64,000 nt of DNA from Polytrichum commune. Lineage: Eukaryota; Streptophyta; Polytrichopsida; Polytrichales; Polytrichaceae. Both the position numbers and the translations under genes were made by a program. Shown here in pieces: positions 12,652 to 25,144 of the stretch (position 1 is its first letter; each line of letters begins with the position of its first letter). Location of the stretch: NCBI GenBank assembly GCA_950295325.1, contig OX485803.1, positions 33,931,554-33,995,553 of the forward strand. The letters are read 5' to 3'. The notes beneath the pieces were generated by a model. That model was not told the origin of the DNA and made no database searches. It saw only the letters and a list, made by a program, of their open reading frames with translations.

Positions 12652-12963
12652 TCATTTGTGGTGTATTTGTTGGAGGAGGAGGAGTAAGTATGGCGATGAG
12701 TTTGGATTCATCTTAATGATGTTTGGGACATTCTTAATTTGAGGTGTAAGCCCCACTTTCGATATCAATGGTTCTTTCAATGAGGTAGTAGCCTCATATG
12801 AAAGCAAGCCTTCATTGCAAGGCTCCCCTCTAAACTCAAGTTGTAATGACCTCCTTGCAAGATCCAACCATGCAATTGAAGGATTATTTTCCTTTAGCTC
12901 TAATGCCACAACATATGCCACTTTCACAAATCTCGAATCCTTTTTGAACTCATTGGAACACAC
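12652..12963 (-). other. Unrecognised 103-codon frame
   Basis: Reads FVKVAYVVALELKENNPSIA...ARRSLQLEFRGEPC, more protein-like than its neighbours, but with no family I recognise, no introns to extend it and no conserved context. Possibly a transposon coding relic. Confidence 0.2.
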
Positions 12964-14479
12964 ATACTACTAATGGATAGGTTATGTGGCAAGTCGATGA
13001 AGATGTCACACAATACTTTGAAGGCAGGCCATTAGGGCCTAAATGTTGAATTCTCATTATTTATTAGCACCAATGTCTAGTAAGAGCTCGATAGGGCCTA
13101 ATTTCATGTGGATAAGGGGCATTCATGCATAACTTAACCCTTTCTTGTTTTGAGGGGTATTCACTAAGCTTAGCAGGAGTGGTGAATCTACATGACACAC
13201 CAATCCATCACAAAGTGTCCAAAATGACACCAGCCGGTGTCATTATGGGCACTATGCGTTCGATTGACGTGTCATGTAAACCCACCATTCATACTAGTGA
13301 TGCCAATAAACCATAAATGTTTTTTTTTTTTGATGTTGAGAACATTTCAACCCACTATCATCCACAATCTTTTCCTAAGCTGAACCATGGAATAAATTAA
13401 TGTGGGTAGCATACTTTTCTCATTTACTATCCAACACAACGCTATCGGGCACTTGTATGGGAAAAGTATAACGAAGACCATGAAAGAAAATAAATCTTGA
13501 TATCAACATATCTTAGAAGATCTAATCAAAGATGTCAAAATTTGGAGCAACTAGTAAATATTTGGTTGTTTATTATATTTATTTTTGGCGATGGGACATA
13601 ACATCACTTAGTTGAACGGGACTAGGAATATGCCATACAAGGTGCTTGAATTATGCCTTACGGATGCGTGTTAGCGAGTCCATTCAACTTGAAAATTGAA
13701 CCGGACTCAAGTGAAGCATTGTCGCTTAATATCAATAAGATGAAACAACTAACAACAGTTGAACCACGTTATGAACGGAGAAGCACTTCAATTTATTTTG
13801 TTGTAATGTTCAAATAAAATGTATGCAAGATGTCGATCGTCAAGATTTTAGTTGTATGCGTGTTCTAAAATGGATCAACATTTTTCGACGGGTTGATGGA
13901 TGGCCAACATTTTGGACCGCTAGTGGACTTGCATACCATTCTTTGGGTCAAGTTAGAGCACCGATATCCTTTACCACAAAGTTAAAATTAGGGCGACTTT
14001 TGTGTATCATTGTGTAAGCCCACATATTAAGAGTGGCCGTCTCACATAGGAAGGGCACGCATCAAGTCGATGAAGTGGCGGGAACGGTGAGGGGAACGGC
14101 GACGGTTGTAAATTGAAGGAAAAAGTTGCATAGTTGACGGCGGGAGTTTGTTGGGGAGTGAAAGGGTTTTGGCGATAGCGGTGGCAGGTAGTTGTTGTTG
14201 TCGGTTGGTGCATTTTGCATTAAATCTAAAAGGCGCCTTTGATCTCCACTACATCCTCATATCTTATAGAATGTCTCCAAAATCCATTAAGTGAAATCCT
14301 ATAATAATTATTTATTCACTTTTTGAAAGATAACGTATTGTCGAAACACTTTACAACAACATGTCTTTGCCATGTGGGGCCGGGGAGTAAGAGCCTTTAA
14401 TATCCCACTATCGACGACCACGGGGGCGTATACTCACGGGTTTTCATATTGAAATTGAGCCCACCCAAGAGACACGGGA
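12964..14479. other. No gene or classified repeat seen
   Basis: Only short frames (for example 13823-14017), a T run near 13320 and a GC-richer patch at 14050-14200. Confidence 0.4.
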
Positions 14480-14977
14480 AGGCCACTTCACAACACGAGC
14501 CAAGAGCCGTGACCATGAAGTTGTGAGAGCCCAAAGGAACGTGTCCAAAGGCCGTCCCAACACACCTCCAAAATCATGTAGCAGTGTGGTCACGGATCCT
14601 CAAGTGTAGTAGTTGTGAAGCCACATGTGACTGGGCTCTCAACCAAATTTCTATTCATGTAGGTCTTCACACATGATAAAATAAAATAAATCAACGGTTA
14701 TGAGCATTCGGAGTGCCATGGTCTCCCAGTTTTTGTGTGAGGCCTACGTCCAAGAAGTGGTGTTTTGAAAATAGTCCAAGTGACCATGAAACATGATCCA
14801 TTTGATGCAATGTAGGAATCCATGTAGACTTTACATCCATCTTGCATTCACTTACTAACTTATGTTGGTCCCTCAAGCGTAGTGTGAAGCGAACTTGGAC
14901 CCGCTCCGGCTTCTCCACCAATGAGAGTGCTTGAGGTTTAATGGTCACGGGCTCTCAGTCTCGTGTGAAGTGGCCCT
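14480..14977 (-). mobile_element. MITE family with GGCCACTTCACAC ends, copy 2 (inverted)
   Basis: Left AAGGCCACTTCACAACACG, right end read inward AGGGCCACTTCACACGAG. The interior (CATGTAGACTTTACATCCAT; CCAAGTGACCATGAAAC) is the reverse complement of copy 1. The pair forms a 2.9-kb inverted arrangement. Confidence 0.75.
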
Positions 14978-15964
14978 GATGTATCGGATGTTATGGTGTT
15001 GGGAAAGTTCATCTTATTACAAAACAATGACCCTATATATAAGTTAGCACTTTGGTTTTTTGTGACGGGCCATGAGAGGCGATGTTAAAAGGATTCCGCT
15101 TTATAACACACAGGCCTAAGTATAAGGTTAATTCATGTCTAGAATATTCCATCAAAAGTGCTGTGACCTTTCTCCCGGATTTGATTAAGGAAATTAGAAC
15201 AACAATTAATTGCACACACAGGTTTTTGAGCTTTTAGAAATTACTAAGTTCTGGTCGATCTTACTTAGTGATCATAATCGTGGCACTTGAAGCTGTACAA
15301 TTCAGACTTAACTTCGTGTAATTAAAAAAATTAAATGCGTACACGAGACTTTAGATAACCTCCTCTTGGTTGATTAGCACTTCGGGCTTTGATGCTTGAA
15401 CAACCATGCATCTATGATGACGTTTACAACTCATTAATTGAACACATAAGTTAGTTTTTATTGTCTACCATTGAAAGGCTTCACCGAACCGTCTCTCCGA
15501 GTCACTTACGTATGAGTGTTAATGATGATTATGTTAAACTCGCCTTTTAGGCCCGCTTTACGTACGTGACCAAGGGCCGTGAGGAAAAACGATTTAGGAT
15601 TTTTCATGGTCATGGTTGGTGGAGCAAGGGCCATGAGCAAGAGAGATTCACATCACTTTTTGGAATGCATGAGCATGGAAAATCATGTAAAGTGGACTTA
15701 GACCAAGACGTGGGATTTTCAATGAATGTATTGGAATAAATATGTTATTTAAATTTAGAAATATTAAAATATGTTTTGTGATTTTTTCATTTTGAAAACT
15801 ATTCGGGGTTACTCTCAGCAATGTCACTTTCTCATCCACTTTTAGACTTGTTCAATCATGGTCACTTTTTATTCTATTTTTCATGACCTCGTGTAAAACG
15901 AAGTGGAACCACCACTCGTATCTTAACCAATGAGAGATTTTAGAATGCAATGGTCATAGTCACA

Positions 15965-16184
15965 ACATTGATAATCCCAATTAGTGCATATTACTATTCG
16001 GAGTTACGCGATGCTACAAATGTTTTATTGAGAATGTAATACTTTACCAAGAAAAACCATTTATGTTCTATATCGTCTGAACAACTTATTGAACTATTGT
16101 CAGTAAACCTTGAACTCATGAGTAAGGTATTATTACACTGCATAACTCCGGATAGTAACACACATTAATTGGGATAATCATTGT
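15965..16184. mobile_element. Foldback MITE, about 45-bp arms
   Basis: Left arm (15965-16009) ACATTGATAATCCCAATTAG...TACTATTCGGAGTTACGC; right arm read inward (16184-16140) ACAATGATTATCCCAATTAA...TACTATCCGGAGTTATGC. The right half recurs at about 40695-40850. Confidence 0.75.
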
Positions 16185-16614
16185 AGTCACTAGCGTAAAT
16201 ATGCCCTTATAAAGGTATTGCTAAATACCTAAGCCTTTTTCTTTTAATAGAACACTCCATAATTGCATTAGGAGACATAAGTATGAGTGTTATCAAAGTG
16301 TTCAAAAATCGATACTTTTGGTGTGTGCTGTTCATTTTTTATAAGTCACCCCAACCACAATTGTGTAAAGTTTCAAAGGTCTAGGTGATATAAGTGATAC
16401 ACATTTCACATTAAGTTGCGAGTGAAAAAGGAGAACATGCACAACACAACACCACAAGCAATACAAACTAACCCAAGAATCATGTAACTTAAACTTTTCA
16501 ATCCTTGATGCTTGATATTCTTAGTAAATAAATAAATAAAGTTGGGCAATCTGAAATTAATTTAAGCTTGTTGACCCTACCCTACTCAAAAACCTTCTTG
16601 GTGTATGGTGGGCT

Positions 16615-16735
16615 CTTGGCTTCCTACTTACCTAACTAGTTTTTCCCGTCAAGTAGAGGGAAGCTTTTACGGCAGGGATCAAACATCCAACAACGAGAGG
16701 AGAATGGATGATGATTCATGGGAGCAGAGGGTCAT
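16615..16735 (-). mobile_element. SINE-like element, diverged partial copy 3
   Basis: Minus strand: GTTTGATCCCTGCCGTAAAA...CCCTCTACTTGACGGGAAAA...ACTAGTTAGGTAAGTAG match copy 1 and 2 blocks in order. Both ends are poorly kept. Confidence 0.5.
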
Positions 16736-17315
16736 CCTTGTACTCAAGTTAGAATGGACGACCAGTCAGTGGGCAAAATTTGAAAAATTGTGGATGACAT
16801 CATGCTTCAATGAATGAGCAATCGGTTATTTAGCTAGACTATTCAACAAAGTGTTTGTTTTCTCTTGGAAAGTACATTTGTGGCCTTTCACTTACCCCCA
16901 AAAACTCAAGATTTTTTTATAAAAAAAAATTAAATGGCGAAAATGAGAATATAAAATGTATACTATTATCATTACAATGTTGATGATGAAATCTATCTTC
17001 AATCTAAATATGGGGGTGGGGTGGATGGGGATGCAAATGAAATCGTTTTGGTTCGGTCTTTTTTGTTTGACACTGGATGGTATATGTAACATTCTATAAG
17101 TAAATTTGAAATAAAGATTAATCATCATTTGCTCACATGCTAAGTACAACAAAATAAGATTAAATTTCTTTCTTGTGTAATCAATCAATAAACCTCTTGA
17201 TCAAGGAATATCACAATGAGATATCCTTTTTCAATACAAATGTATTGAAAGTCTATGAAAACCAAGTGTCATTTCTCACTGATTGAATGCAAAACACATA
17301 CAAAATCCTTACGAA

Positions 17316-17414
17316 CTACACTAAATATGATATTTATTCATAAGAAGTGTCATCCAAAAAGTCACCATAGTGACATAAAATACCATACGACACTAAATAT
17401 CATATTAGGTGCGA
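17316..17414 (+). mobile_element. Deletion derivative of the CTACACCAAATATG MITE subfamily, about 99 bp
   Basis: Left CTACACTAAATATGATATTT; then TTCATAAGAAGTGTCATCC...GTCACCATAGTGACATAAAA shared with 25605-25645; ends GACACTAAATATCATATTAG. Most of the interior is missing. Confidence 0.68.
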
Positions 17415-17884
17415 TGTTCTCATTTCCAAAACTCACTTCTACAAATACAAAAGTTGCAAGTTCAATGCAATATATGATAATTAAACTACGGCACAAACTT
17501 CTTTGGGTCTTGAAAGTGGTTTGAGATGACATGGTCTGCCATGTTAAGCATTTGGATAACGGGCTCACATTCATGCCGGTACAATGTATGGGCGTAATTT
17601 TTCTTTCTTCTTTTGGTTTGAGATGTAAAGAATGATCTTATTTTTTCTGTTAAGAAATGTAATTGTAGAAAACCATGACTGTTTTACGAAGAGTAAGTAT
17701 ATTCCCACATGTAGATTTATGACACTTAAGGGTCGATCATTGGATGTATGCAATTTGAGACGAAAGATGACATTGAGATCAATATCGCGCAACCCAATAA
17801 CCCTAAGCTTCCCAAGCCTTATGAAAGAGTTGTTATGAGTGCATGGACAAGTTGTTATGAGTCCACAATGTTGGTTGTGCAATT

Positions 17885-18066
17885 TTCATGGACAAGATTT
17901 TTTTTTAATAACAAATAATTTGAACACGTGAGGCACTTGACCGTTTAGCTAGTTCTCTGTCAAGTAGAGAGACAATTTCACTACCGGGAATCGAACCACC
18001 AACCACTTTGTTTGATTTGGGTATCTTTCCATTATCATCCAATAGTTTAGGGTCATCTTGGACCAA
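17885..18066 (-). mobile_element. SINE-like element, copy 2
   Basis: On the minus strand GGTCCAAGATGACCCTAAAC...AAAGTGGTTGGT...GGTTCGATTCCCGGTAG...CTCTCTACTTGACAG...CACGTGTTCA and then an A-rich tail (ATTAAAAAAAA). Its B-box-like GGTTCGATTCCCG is nearer to the Pol III consensus than copy 1. The 173-aa frame at 17949-18470 runs through it and is not a gene. Confidence 0.7.
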
Positions 18067-18827
18067 TCATGTACAAGTTTGGAGATAAAAATGAGATTTC
18101 TCCCTAGGATCTTGAAACATAGGAGATGAGCACAAATAACCGTTTGGGTTTTAAAATTATAACAATTGAAGGAAGGGATGTGGCACGAGAAAATGTGGTG
18201 CTTTATCCCCAAAAAAGACTTTTGACCCATCAGACTCACTTCAAAATTGAGTAGAATGCTTGTGCAATCTACTAAATGGGAACAACTTAATAGTTTAGCA
18301 CCTTCACAAATGCCCATGCCAGGATATGCAAACCACAGTAGGTTGGCCACCTTGCATTGGGAGCATGCAAATTGTCCCATGTTTCTAGTCACATATGTGC
18401 AAAGAAGTCCTTGAAAATTAGAGAGTGTTGAAATGCTAAACCGAACTGTCAACGTGAACACAAATTTCATTCTTACCTGAACATCAAAATCTCACTTTTA
18501 TCAAAATAAACATGATTAAGTGATGTTCATGCAAAGTTTGCATCAAAGTGGCAACCATCGATTGGAGATGAACACCCTCACATGAGCTCCCAACACACAC
18601 TAAACACAATCCACCTCCCACTTTGACAACTTTTCTCACATTCTAATCATCTCCAAATGGTACGGCTCATGGGCCTATGGGTAGACATCCATCTTCACTC
18701 GATGTTTACAGTTATTTTCATTGCAGATGAATGAGTTAGGTGGGAGTAATGGAAGGAAGAAATCATTCATCAACCCAAAATGGGTTGCTCAGGATGCTAG
18801 GGTTAAATGGTCCAGCCACACAAAGTC

Positions 18828-18895
18828 TTAGGGCCACTTCACACACAAGGTTGAAGGCCCTTGATCATGGCAATGTAAGAGCCCTTAGCCATCCA
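18828..18895 (+). mobile_element. Solo end of the GGCCACTTCACAC MITE family
   Basis: TTAGGGCCACTTCACACACA followed by GGCCCTTGATCATGG, like the copy at 12.1 kb; no matching opposite end nearby. Confidence 0.5.
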
Positions 18896-18960
18896 TAATC
18901 TCAAGTACGTAACTCCAACTAAAAATGTTATGTTGACATCATCATTGGTAATGCATATGC

Positions 18961-18981
18961 CATCATCATCATCATCATCAT
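18961..18981. repeat. CAT microsatellite
   Basis: Seven CAT triplets. Confidence 0.85.
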
Positions 18982-20399
18982 TCATATTATTACACACCTA
19001 GAGGTAAAGTTACATTTACTTAATTGGTTCCTTTTTGCATGTAGAATATCATATCATTTTAGTCTAAGACATGAAACTTAAAGGTACGGTCACACCAAGT
19101 GTAGCCCTCCATAATGTCGAGGGCTTAACACCAACTGAAATGACACTTTAAAATTATAATTGTTAGCACCTTTGCCACTATTATTATAACAATCATGTGT
19201 ACACACCTAATGATACTAGTGATAGCCCGTGATGGACACCCACTCGTTGACCATATCATTCACATTTTAGATATTGAAAATTAAAAAATAATACAACGGA
19301 TTTTTATTTTACATTTATGAGCATTCTTGAATTTGCTTAAGAAATCCAAGTAAATGACAACAATTTGGTTGTTGCACTCCATTACTCAAGGAATTTAGCC
19401 TTTTTTAAACAACATTTTGATGTAAATCTAGTCCCAAAAGTGTAATGGTTTCCTAGACTACAATATCAATTTCGTTTCATTTCATTAAGAGGACACATGT
19501 ATTTAATAAAATAATATACAAAGGTGCACTTTCAACAATCAACATTGAATTAGGGGAGGTCCAATTTTCCATCTGATTCAGCTAATGCAAGACATGTATC
19601 ATTGCGTGGATTCAATCGGTAGATGTTGAAGAACATAAAAATCAAACCGAATAACACCCACATACCTTATGTGAAGACTGCATATGTGAGACACCCAAAG
19701 TCTCGTCTTTGAAACGTTGGATGTTCGAACCGTTGAAGTCCTCCTCAAGTGATTAGGTCGTGAGTGACTAAGCAACTGCTAATTAAGCTTATGCACAAAC
19801 ATATGATATATTGGGGGCAAAAGGTGAATGAATTATAAAATTACATCACATATTTCTAGTACTATGGGCATGAGCTACTATCCTTGGAAGCTTGGTTCCG
19901 GTGTCAAAAAAAAACACCTCCCTTTTGTTCACTCTCAATTAACTCGAGCAGTGGGAGTTGAAGGTGGCAATGATGTGCATACTGGGTGGATATTGCCATT
20001 GCCATACATCTATCTAGCTATCTAACTTGCATAGCAAATAGATTGATGTCTACACGGTTAATTACTTAAAACTGATGGGATCTTGAATGCTCAAAGGCAC
20101 TACATGTAGCAGATGTGACACACGAAGAATACATATGAGTGTTGGGCTAGGCCTCCAATTATTACGTGACCTTGTTGAATGCAATTGACTTAGTGAACGG
20201 GGGATTGATTGATGGATGGCATGGCATGGTGTAGCAATGCAATTGTGAAGTTATACATGGATTGGAAATGTGATTTGGTGTTGGCAGCGCTACTAGTGAC
20301 TCAACTCCAGAACAACACCACTTCCGGTAGCTCGACCAAGGAATCTTTGAAATAATTAGCTGCACGTAGCAAGCACAATTAGAAGTAGCCTCAAGGGGA

Positions 20400-20716
20400 G
20401 GCCATACATGTTTGAAAACGTTGGTTTTAAAAATGAGCTTGGCAAGCTAAGGTTAAACAAATTTCGGCCTGGACATGGGCCTAACTTCAAGGAGCTTGAT
20501 TTCAAGCTCGGTCCCTTTTTTTTGGAGAAAACTAACATCCGTTTTCAACTCTGATTAGAAACAAAAGTTTCAAGCCTTGTAAAACTACCCTATTGGGTTG
20601 AAGTTGAAAATGGACATTCATACCCAATAAAAAGAGGGGCCGAGCTCGAAACAAAAATTCATTTACCCTAGCTTACCAAACTCCGCTTTAAAACCGGTGT
20701 TTTTGAATGTGTATGG
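20400..20716. mobile_element. Foldback MITE with about 60-bp diverged arms
   Basis: Left GGCCATACATGTTTGAAAAC...GGTTTTAAAAATGAGCTTGG...AAGCTAAGG; right read inward GGCCATACACATTCAAAAAC...GGTTTTAAAGCGGAGTTTGG...AAGCTAGGG. No coding; target duplication not resolved. Confidence 0.68.
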
Positions 20717-21195
20717 CCTTCGCATCAGTCATATCAATCAACTCGAAGTGAACAAAGGGGCGGTGTTTTATTCCGCAACCAGAGTTGTCATCCGGTCACA
20801 GCAAAAGCACTGCCCTTCACGTACAGTAATAGATAGTTAACATTGACCTAATGGATCTTTTGTTGGACACATCAAATACCACCTCCTTTTGAGTTGAACC
20901 TCGAGACTTCACAATATGAGCTATACACTGATTTAGTGATACCTTACCACCTCGCTTAACAAAAAGTGACACATCATATGCCACATAAGAATAGATGATA
21001 ACCCCACTTAGGGCCGGTTTACACTACGGTGGAGAAGTCCACCGGTCATGAAAAAAAGGGCGTTTCTCAATTGTGATTGGTTGAAAATGCAACTCTTGAC
21101 CAGTGGGTGTTTACACTAGGTGAAGAAAACAATGGTGGTGAACTTTTCTCATGGATGATAAAATGACATGGCCGCCTACATGGCGGCACGTTTTG

Positions 21196-21239
21196 GAGTT
21201 GGGCTTCTCCGGCCTCAAGAGGCCGGAGAAGCCCAACTC
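21196..21239. repeat. Perfect 21-bp inverted repeat with 2-base loop
   Basis: GAGTTGGGCTTCTCCGGCCT plus C, AA, then the exact complement to 21239. It sits 3' of a segment opening AGGGCCGGTTTACACTACGG (21010), which resembles the outer end of the GGCCACTTCACAC MITE family. Confidence 0.85.
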
Positions 21240-21320
21240 AATAAAAAAATAATTTTCAAAAACAGATATGGACCGTAGATTTCAAATATGGTTTTTTTCA
21301 AAACCTAAGGTGTTGGCAAG

Positions 21321-21359
<39 letters not shown>
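21321..21359. repeat. CT microsatellite
   Basis: About 19 CT units, 80 bases 3' of the perfect 21-bp inverted repeat. Confidence 0.9.
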
Positions 21360-21363
<4 letters not shown>

Positions 21364-21910
21364 GCTGTAGTAGCTCCTTAGCGATTTTTTTTTGTGCAAT
21401 TTTTTTTCGCAACGGCTGGTTACTCACAAACACTCGGTGTGGCATTTATTACATGAAGTGAAATGAAGCCGACCATGTAAAAGTGGAGAGTGGAGTGAGG
21501 GCCGAAGCCGAATGGCAGGCGGGTCCCATGGTTCGAGGCCTCGTCCGTTTGTGACCGGGGATGATAACTGGTGGGCCCCGGAGAGCTTGGCTTGCCTCCT
21601 TAAAGTGGGCATTGAAAAGCTTCATTTATTGCATGCACAACAGGCTATAATGGTACATAACCGGATGCCCATACCCGGAGGAGGCAGGCACAGTACACAG
21701 GTACGTACCCGCCTGCCTGCCTACTGCCAAAGGGAATAATTAGCAATAAGAGAGGTTAAAAATAAAGAGCAGTCTCCTCATTCGATTCAAGACGCCTAGC
21801 CATGCACCCAATATAGCACTACTGAAAGCAAGTGGATATCACTCATTCCCTTCCACCTTTCACATGTTAACATAAATAAATAAATACCACCTTAGCTTCA
21901 TAGTAAGCTC

Positions 21911-22228
21911 ACCGCACTAAATATAGTATTAACCTAGTGCCACCAACTCTATTTCTCCTCAATTGCTCCACACTATTTGTAAAGTGTCACCAACACTAGG
22001 TGTAAACATACCATCTATTTTAGGCATTGTAGATTTACAATGTTGCATTTATTATCACTAATTATTTGTTTTTTCTTTCTAATTTTAGCACATATTTTCA
22101 AGTTCTATGATGTATAAACTGCCAATTCGACCTTTGTGGTGAAAAAAGAAAGTGAGATGTACAATGTACAATTATAGCGTTGCGTAATTTCAAATAGTAA
22201 CAGACATGAAATATCGTATTTAGTGTGG
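21911..22228 (+). mobile_element. Probable further member of the TTTAGTGT-ended MITE family
   Basis: Left ACCGCACTAAATATAGTATT; right read inward ACCCACACTAAATACGATATTT. The interior is unlike the other copies. Confidence 0.45.
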
Positions 22229-22933
22229 GTATTCCACATTGCAGCCTAATAATGCTAGTGCACCATAGGTTGTTGAAGTTGAGAACTCCCCCGGTGGCCT
22301 CCTCATATTGGAGGTGCTTTTGCAATTGACGATATATTCGCATTGCATTCACATTTGGGGGTATGTGTGTGGAATATGCATGGTATCAATATTCAATACC
22401 AACAATGGTATCAAACAACCTACACTAGGTATCCAATTTGATACCGAACTTGTAATACCGGTCATATGGTTATGAGAAGACGAGAGAATATTTGTGTGTC
22501 TGTATCATTATTTGGTGTAGATGTCAAGGTACTTTACACGGGTGTCAAGGTTCTTGTGTTGATGAATACGCACATATCTTTGTTTTGAATTTCTTACTAC
22601 CCTTCCAAAATAGCAAGGGTTGGACATCCACCTCTTTGAGCTGAGTTCCCACCAATATTACCCAAGGGATTAGGTTATAGCATGTAATTGTTCCTTATTA
22701 AGGCATTTTGGCCCCGTAGTCAACACTAGAGGCCCCAAGGTACTCTTGAAGGACCCACTCGAAATGAATTAACCTCAAACCTAGTTCAAGTTAGTTTTAC
22801 TATACCCCTTTACCTTGACGATGATGGTAGGACCCGTATTAAAAAGGTGGGTGTCTAGCTCTAGCCTGCCAAAGTAAATAAATAAAATAGAATCCTTGTT
22901 AGACGATGCATTCAACAAGAATTCATTCCAATA

Positions 22934-23453
22934 CTACACCATGCATTGTATTTAGTGTCACATATAGTTTTTGCCAAAGGCCTCAACTAGATGCCTAGAG
23001 GTCTCGGAGCGTTATCTCCGCTATTTGCCAATACAATACTATTTGACAATATAGTCAGATTTTTAAAGCAAAAAAATGATTAACACTACGACATTTGGGG
23101 TAGCACGTTAAGATACTTGAAATGGTAGTTAAATTGTGTTTTAGTGTGTAAGATGAGTATATTTTTGAACCAACGAATGACAAAAGTCACGTGTTTACAT
23201 TTTAGTATGCAAGAGGAAGATATTGTTGAGCATACTGATGCTAAGTGTCATTTGTATAGACTTCAGTCAACTGGTAGACTAGTGTGTAACATGCGCATAC
23301 ACCTCACAACGTTATTGAACATACTTGAATGTCATGTCATGAGGTGACACTAATGACGGAGTTGTTGGTCATTAATGTAACCTATCATACGCCTCAAAAT
23401 AGGGTAAGTGATGATATTACACATGTGACACCAACACACCATAAATGATGTAC
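22934..23453 (-). mobile_element. MITE family with CTACACCA...TTTAGTGTCA ends, copy
   Basis: Left end CTACACCATGCATTGTATTT then AGTGTCACAT; right end (read inward) TACATCATTTATGG then GTGTCACATG. The interior shares ACCTCTAGGCATCTAG-type and GTCAACTGGTAGAC-type blocks, reversed, with 27687-28212. Confidence 0.72.
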
Positions 23454-24004
23454 ATCGTTTATGCTAATGTCACTTACTAATTGAAATTATGCATAGCTAA
23501 AATGCTTGGTATAGGTTTCATTTTTTGTCAACAAATACGAAATAGGTGTACAGACATTATACAACATAAATGACTTTCCTTGATGAAAATCCATGTTCTA
23601 AAGTGTAAAGTTATAGCTTGGCATAACTCTGAAAAGTGAGCAACACTAAACACCATAAACAATGTAGTCTCCATGGGCCCTTTTGTTGGCTCAAAAGTTC
23701 ATTGCGTCATCTCTTGAGAAGTTCACAAGAACAAGCACGAGCATGTAATTTTGGGGTATGAATGTACGTTTCTTAAATATAACATTACATCATGCGAAGG
23801 GTCCTCTCACCACACCAAATATCTTTATTGGTGTGGAGAGAGAGAGAAAGAGGTCTGCTTCATGTTTGTAATTTTTTACAAACATAGTACAAATAAATAA
23901 GTAGTCTATGTAGTGCGGAAATTACCGAACATGAAACATATTACTTGGTAAAAAAACAAAACCATGGAAAGAATTTATGGCATTACACAACTCCATTTAG
24001 TAAG

Positions 24005-24185
24005 TTTGGTCCGAGATGATCTTAAACTACTGGATGATAGTGGGGAGACACCCAAGTCGAGCAAAGTGGTTGGCGGTTTGATTCCCGGCCGTGAAATCAC
24101 CTCTCTACTTGACGAAAACTAGCCAAGTGGTCAAGTGCCTCCTGTGTTCATAAATAATAGCAATAGTAATAAATCAATCAATCAA
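24005..24185 (+). mobile_element. SINE-like element with Pol III B-box-like sequence, copy 1
   Basis: GGTCCGAGATGATCTTAAAC...GCAAAGTGGTTGGC...GGTTTGATTCCCGG (24075-24088, B-box-like)...CTCTCTACTTGACG...CTAGCCAAGTGGTCAAGTGC...GTGTTCATAAATAATAG tail. Closely parallel to 18066-17885 (minus) over its whole length. The A-box-like AAGTGGTT elements are oddly close to the B box, so it is not an intact tRNA. Confidence 0.68.
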
Positions 24186-24940
24186 CATCGAAATACAAAA
24201 ATACTAGGATTTCTATCGGTTGTTGACAACAATGTACCACCTAGAGGAATGGCAAAGGTGAGATTACCAAGATGCACCGTGTTTGGGTGTAGGGTTGAGA
24301 TACACTCAAGTATGTGTTTACACTAGGACCATGCAATACGAGTATAGAATTCAAATGGTTACTTAATTGCAATTTTGCATGCATGTTAACATTAAACAAT
24401 GTATTGGTTTACTTCAATGTGTGGTCTCGGTATGAACCCAAGAGAAGAAACCATTGCGTGGGCCATATCCATTATTTTTTAGAACCAACAATGTGAATCA
24501 CATGAGTTATTGAATAGACTAAATCTATGGGTTTGATATGCAGTAAGTCATCCTGGTCCCCCAAAATTCCGTCATGCAAAGAGCAACGAGATGGTCAAGA
24601 AAAATTCTCCTAGAAATTGGGAAAATATTATTGATGTCGGCCACATAGGATTCCAACTGGACTTATTATCCATGCATTAAGTGGCATGCATGGACTTTGG
24701 CATAAGTGTTCACTCACCTTGGGCCAAATCCCGTTTTCTAAGCCATTTAAAACTTTAAGGAGTCAAGTGGTCCCTTGCTTTCATCTTAGTGTAAACCACA
24801 CCTATGCAAATCAAGTGTTTGCATGACACAAAGTGAATAACAATATTGCATGTCTAGACAACACTTTAGAAATTCAAACATTTTGGGAGCATTCGTGAGT
24901 GAGAGAATGGTAAGACAAGATGACTGATATAGCATCCAAA

Positions 24941-25144
24941 CCGGGGGTCCAGCCAGGGCCCAACCAACCCGGCCGGTGCGAGGTCCCCTCGGTGCCATTG
25001 CCACCATTCCAAGGCACTTAGGACAATGTCAAAAGGGCCCCACCTAGCTGGACGTTGTCCTTAGTGCCCTTGATGGGCAACATCAACACCTGGGAGGGGG
25101 GGGGGCACCGGTTGAGTTGGTTGGGCCCCGGCTGTTCCCCCCGG
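24941..25144. repeat. Nested GC-rich inverted repeat (foldback element), about 204 bp
   Basis: Outer arms: 24941 CCGGGGGTCCAGCCAGGGCC...CAACCAACCCGGCCGGTGC and, inverted, 25104-25144. Inner arms: 25013-25030 GGCACTTAGGACAATGTC and 25051-25068 GACGTTGTCCTTAGTGCC (two mismatches). A 10-11 G run lies within. Confidence 0.68.

Larger units (their letters stand above)
18067..20399. other. No gene seen
   Basis: Besides the solo MITE end at 18828 and the CAT repeat, nothing is recognised; a CATTTCATTAAGAG stretch near 19480 may be a LINE 3' end. Confidence 0.4.

Noticed and set aside
17949-18470. 173-codon minus-strand frame
   Set aside because: Runs through a SINE-like copy including its B box; no protein features.
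24061-24120. Possible tRNA gene
   Set aside because: A good B-box-like T arm is present but no acceptor stem, anticodon arm or normal A-B spacing; shared by three dispersed copies, so treated as SINE-like.
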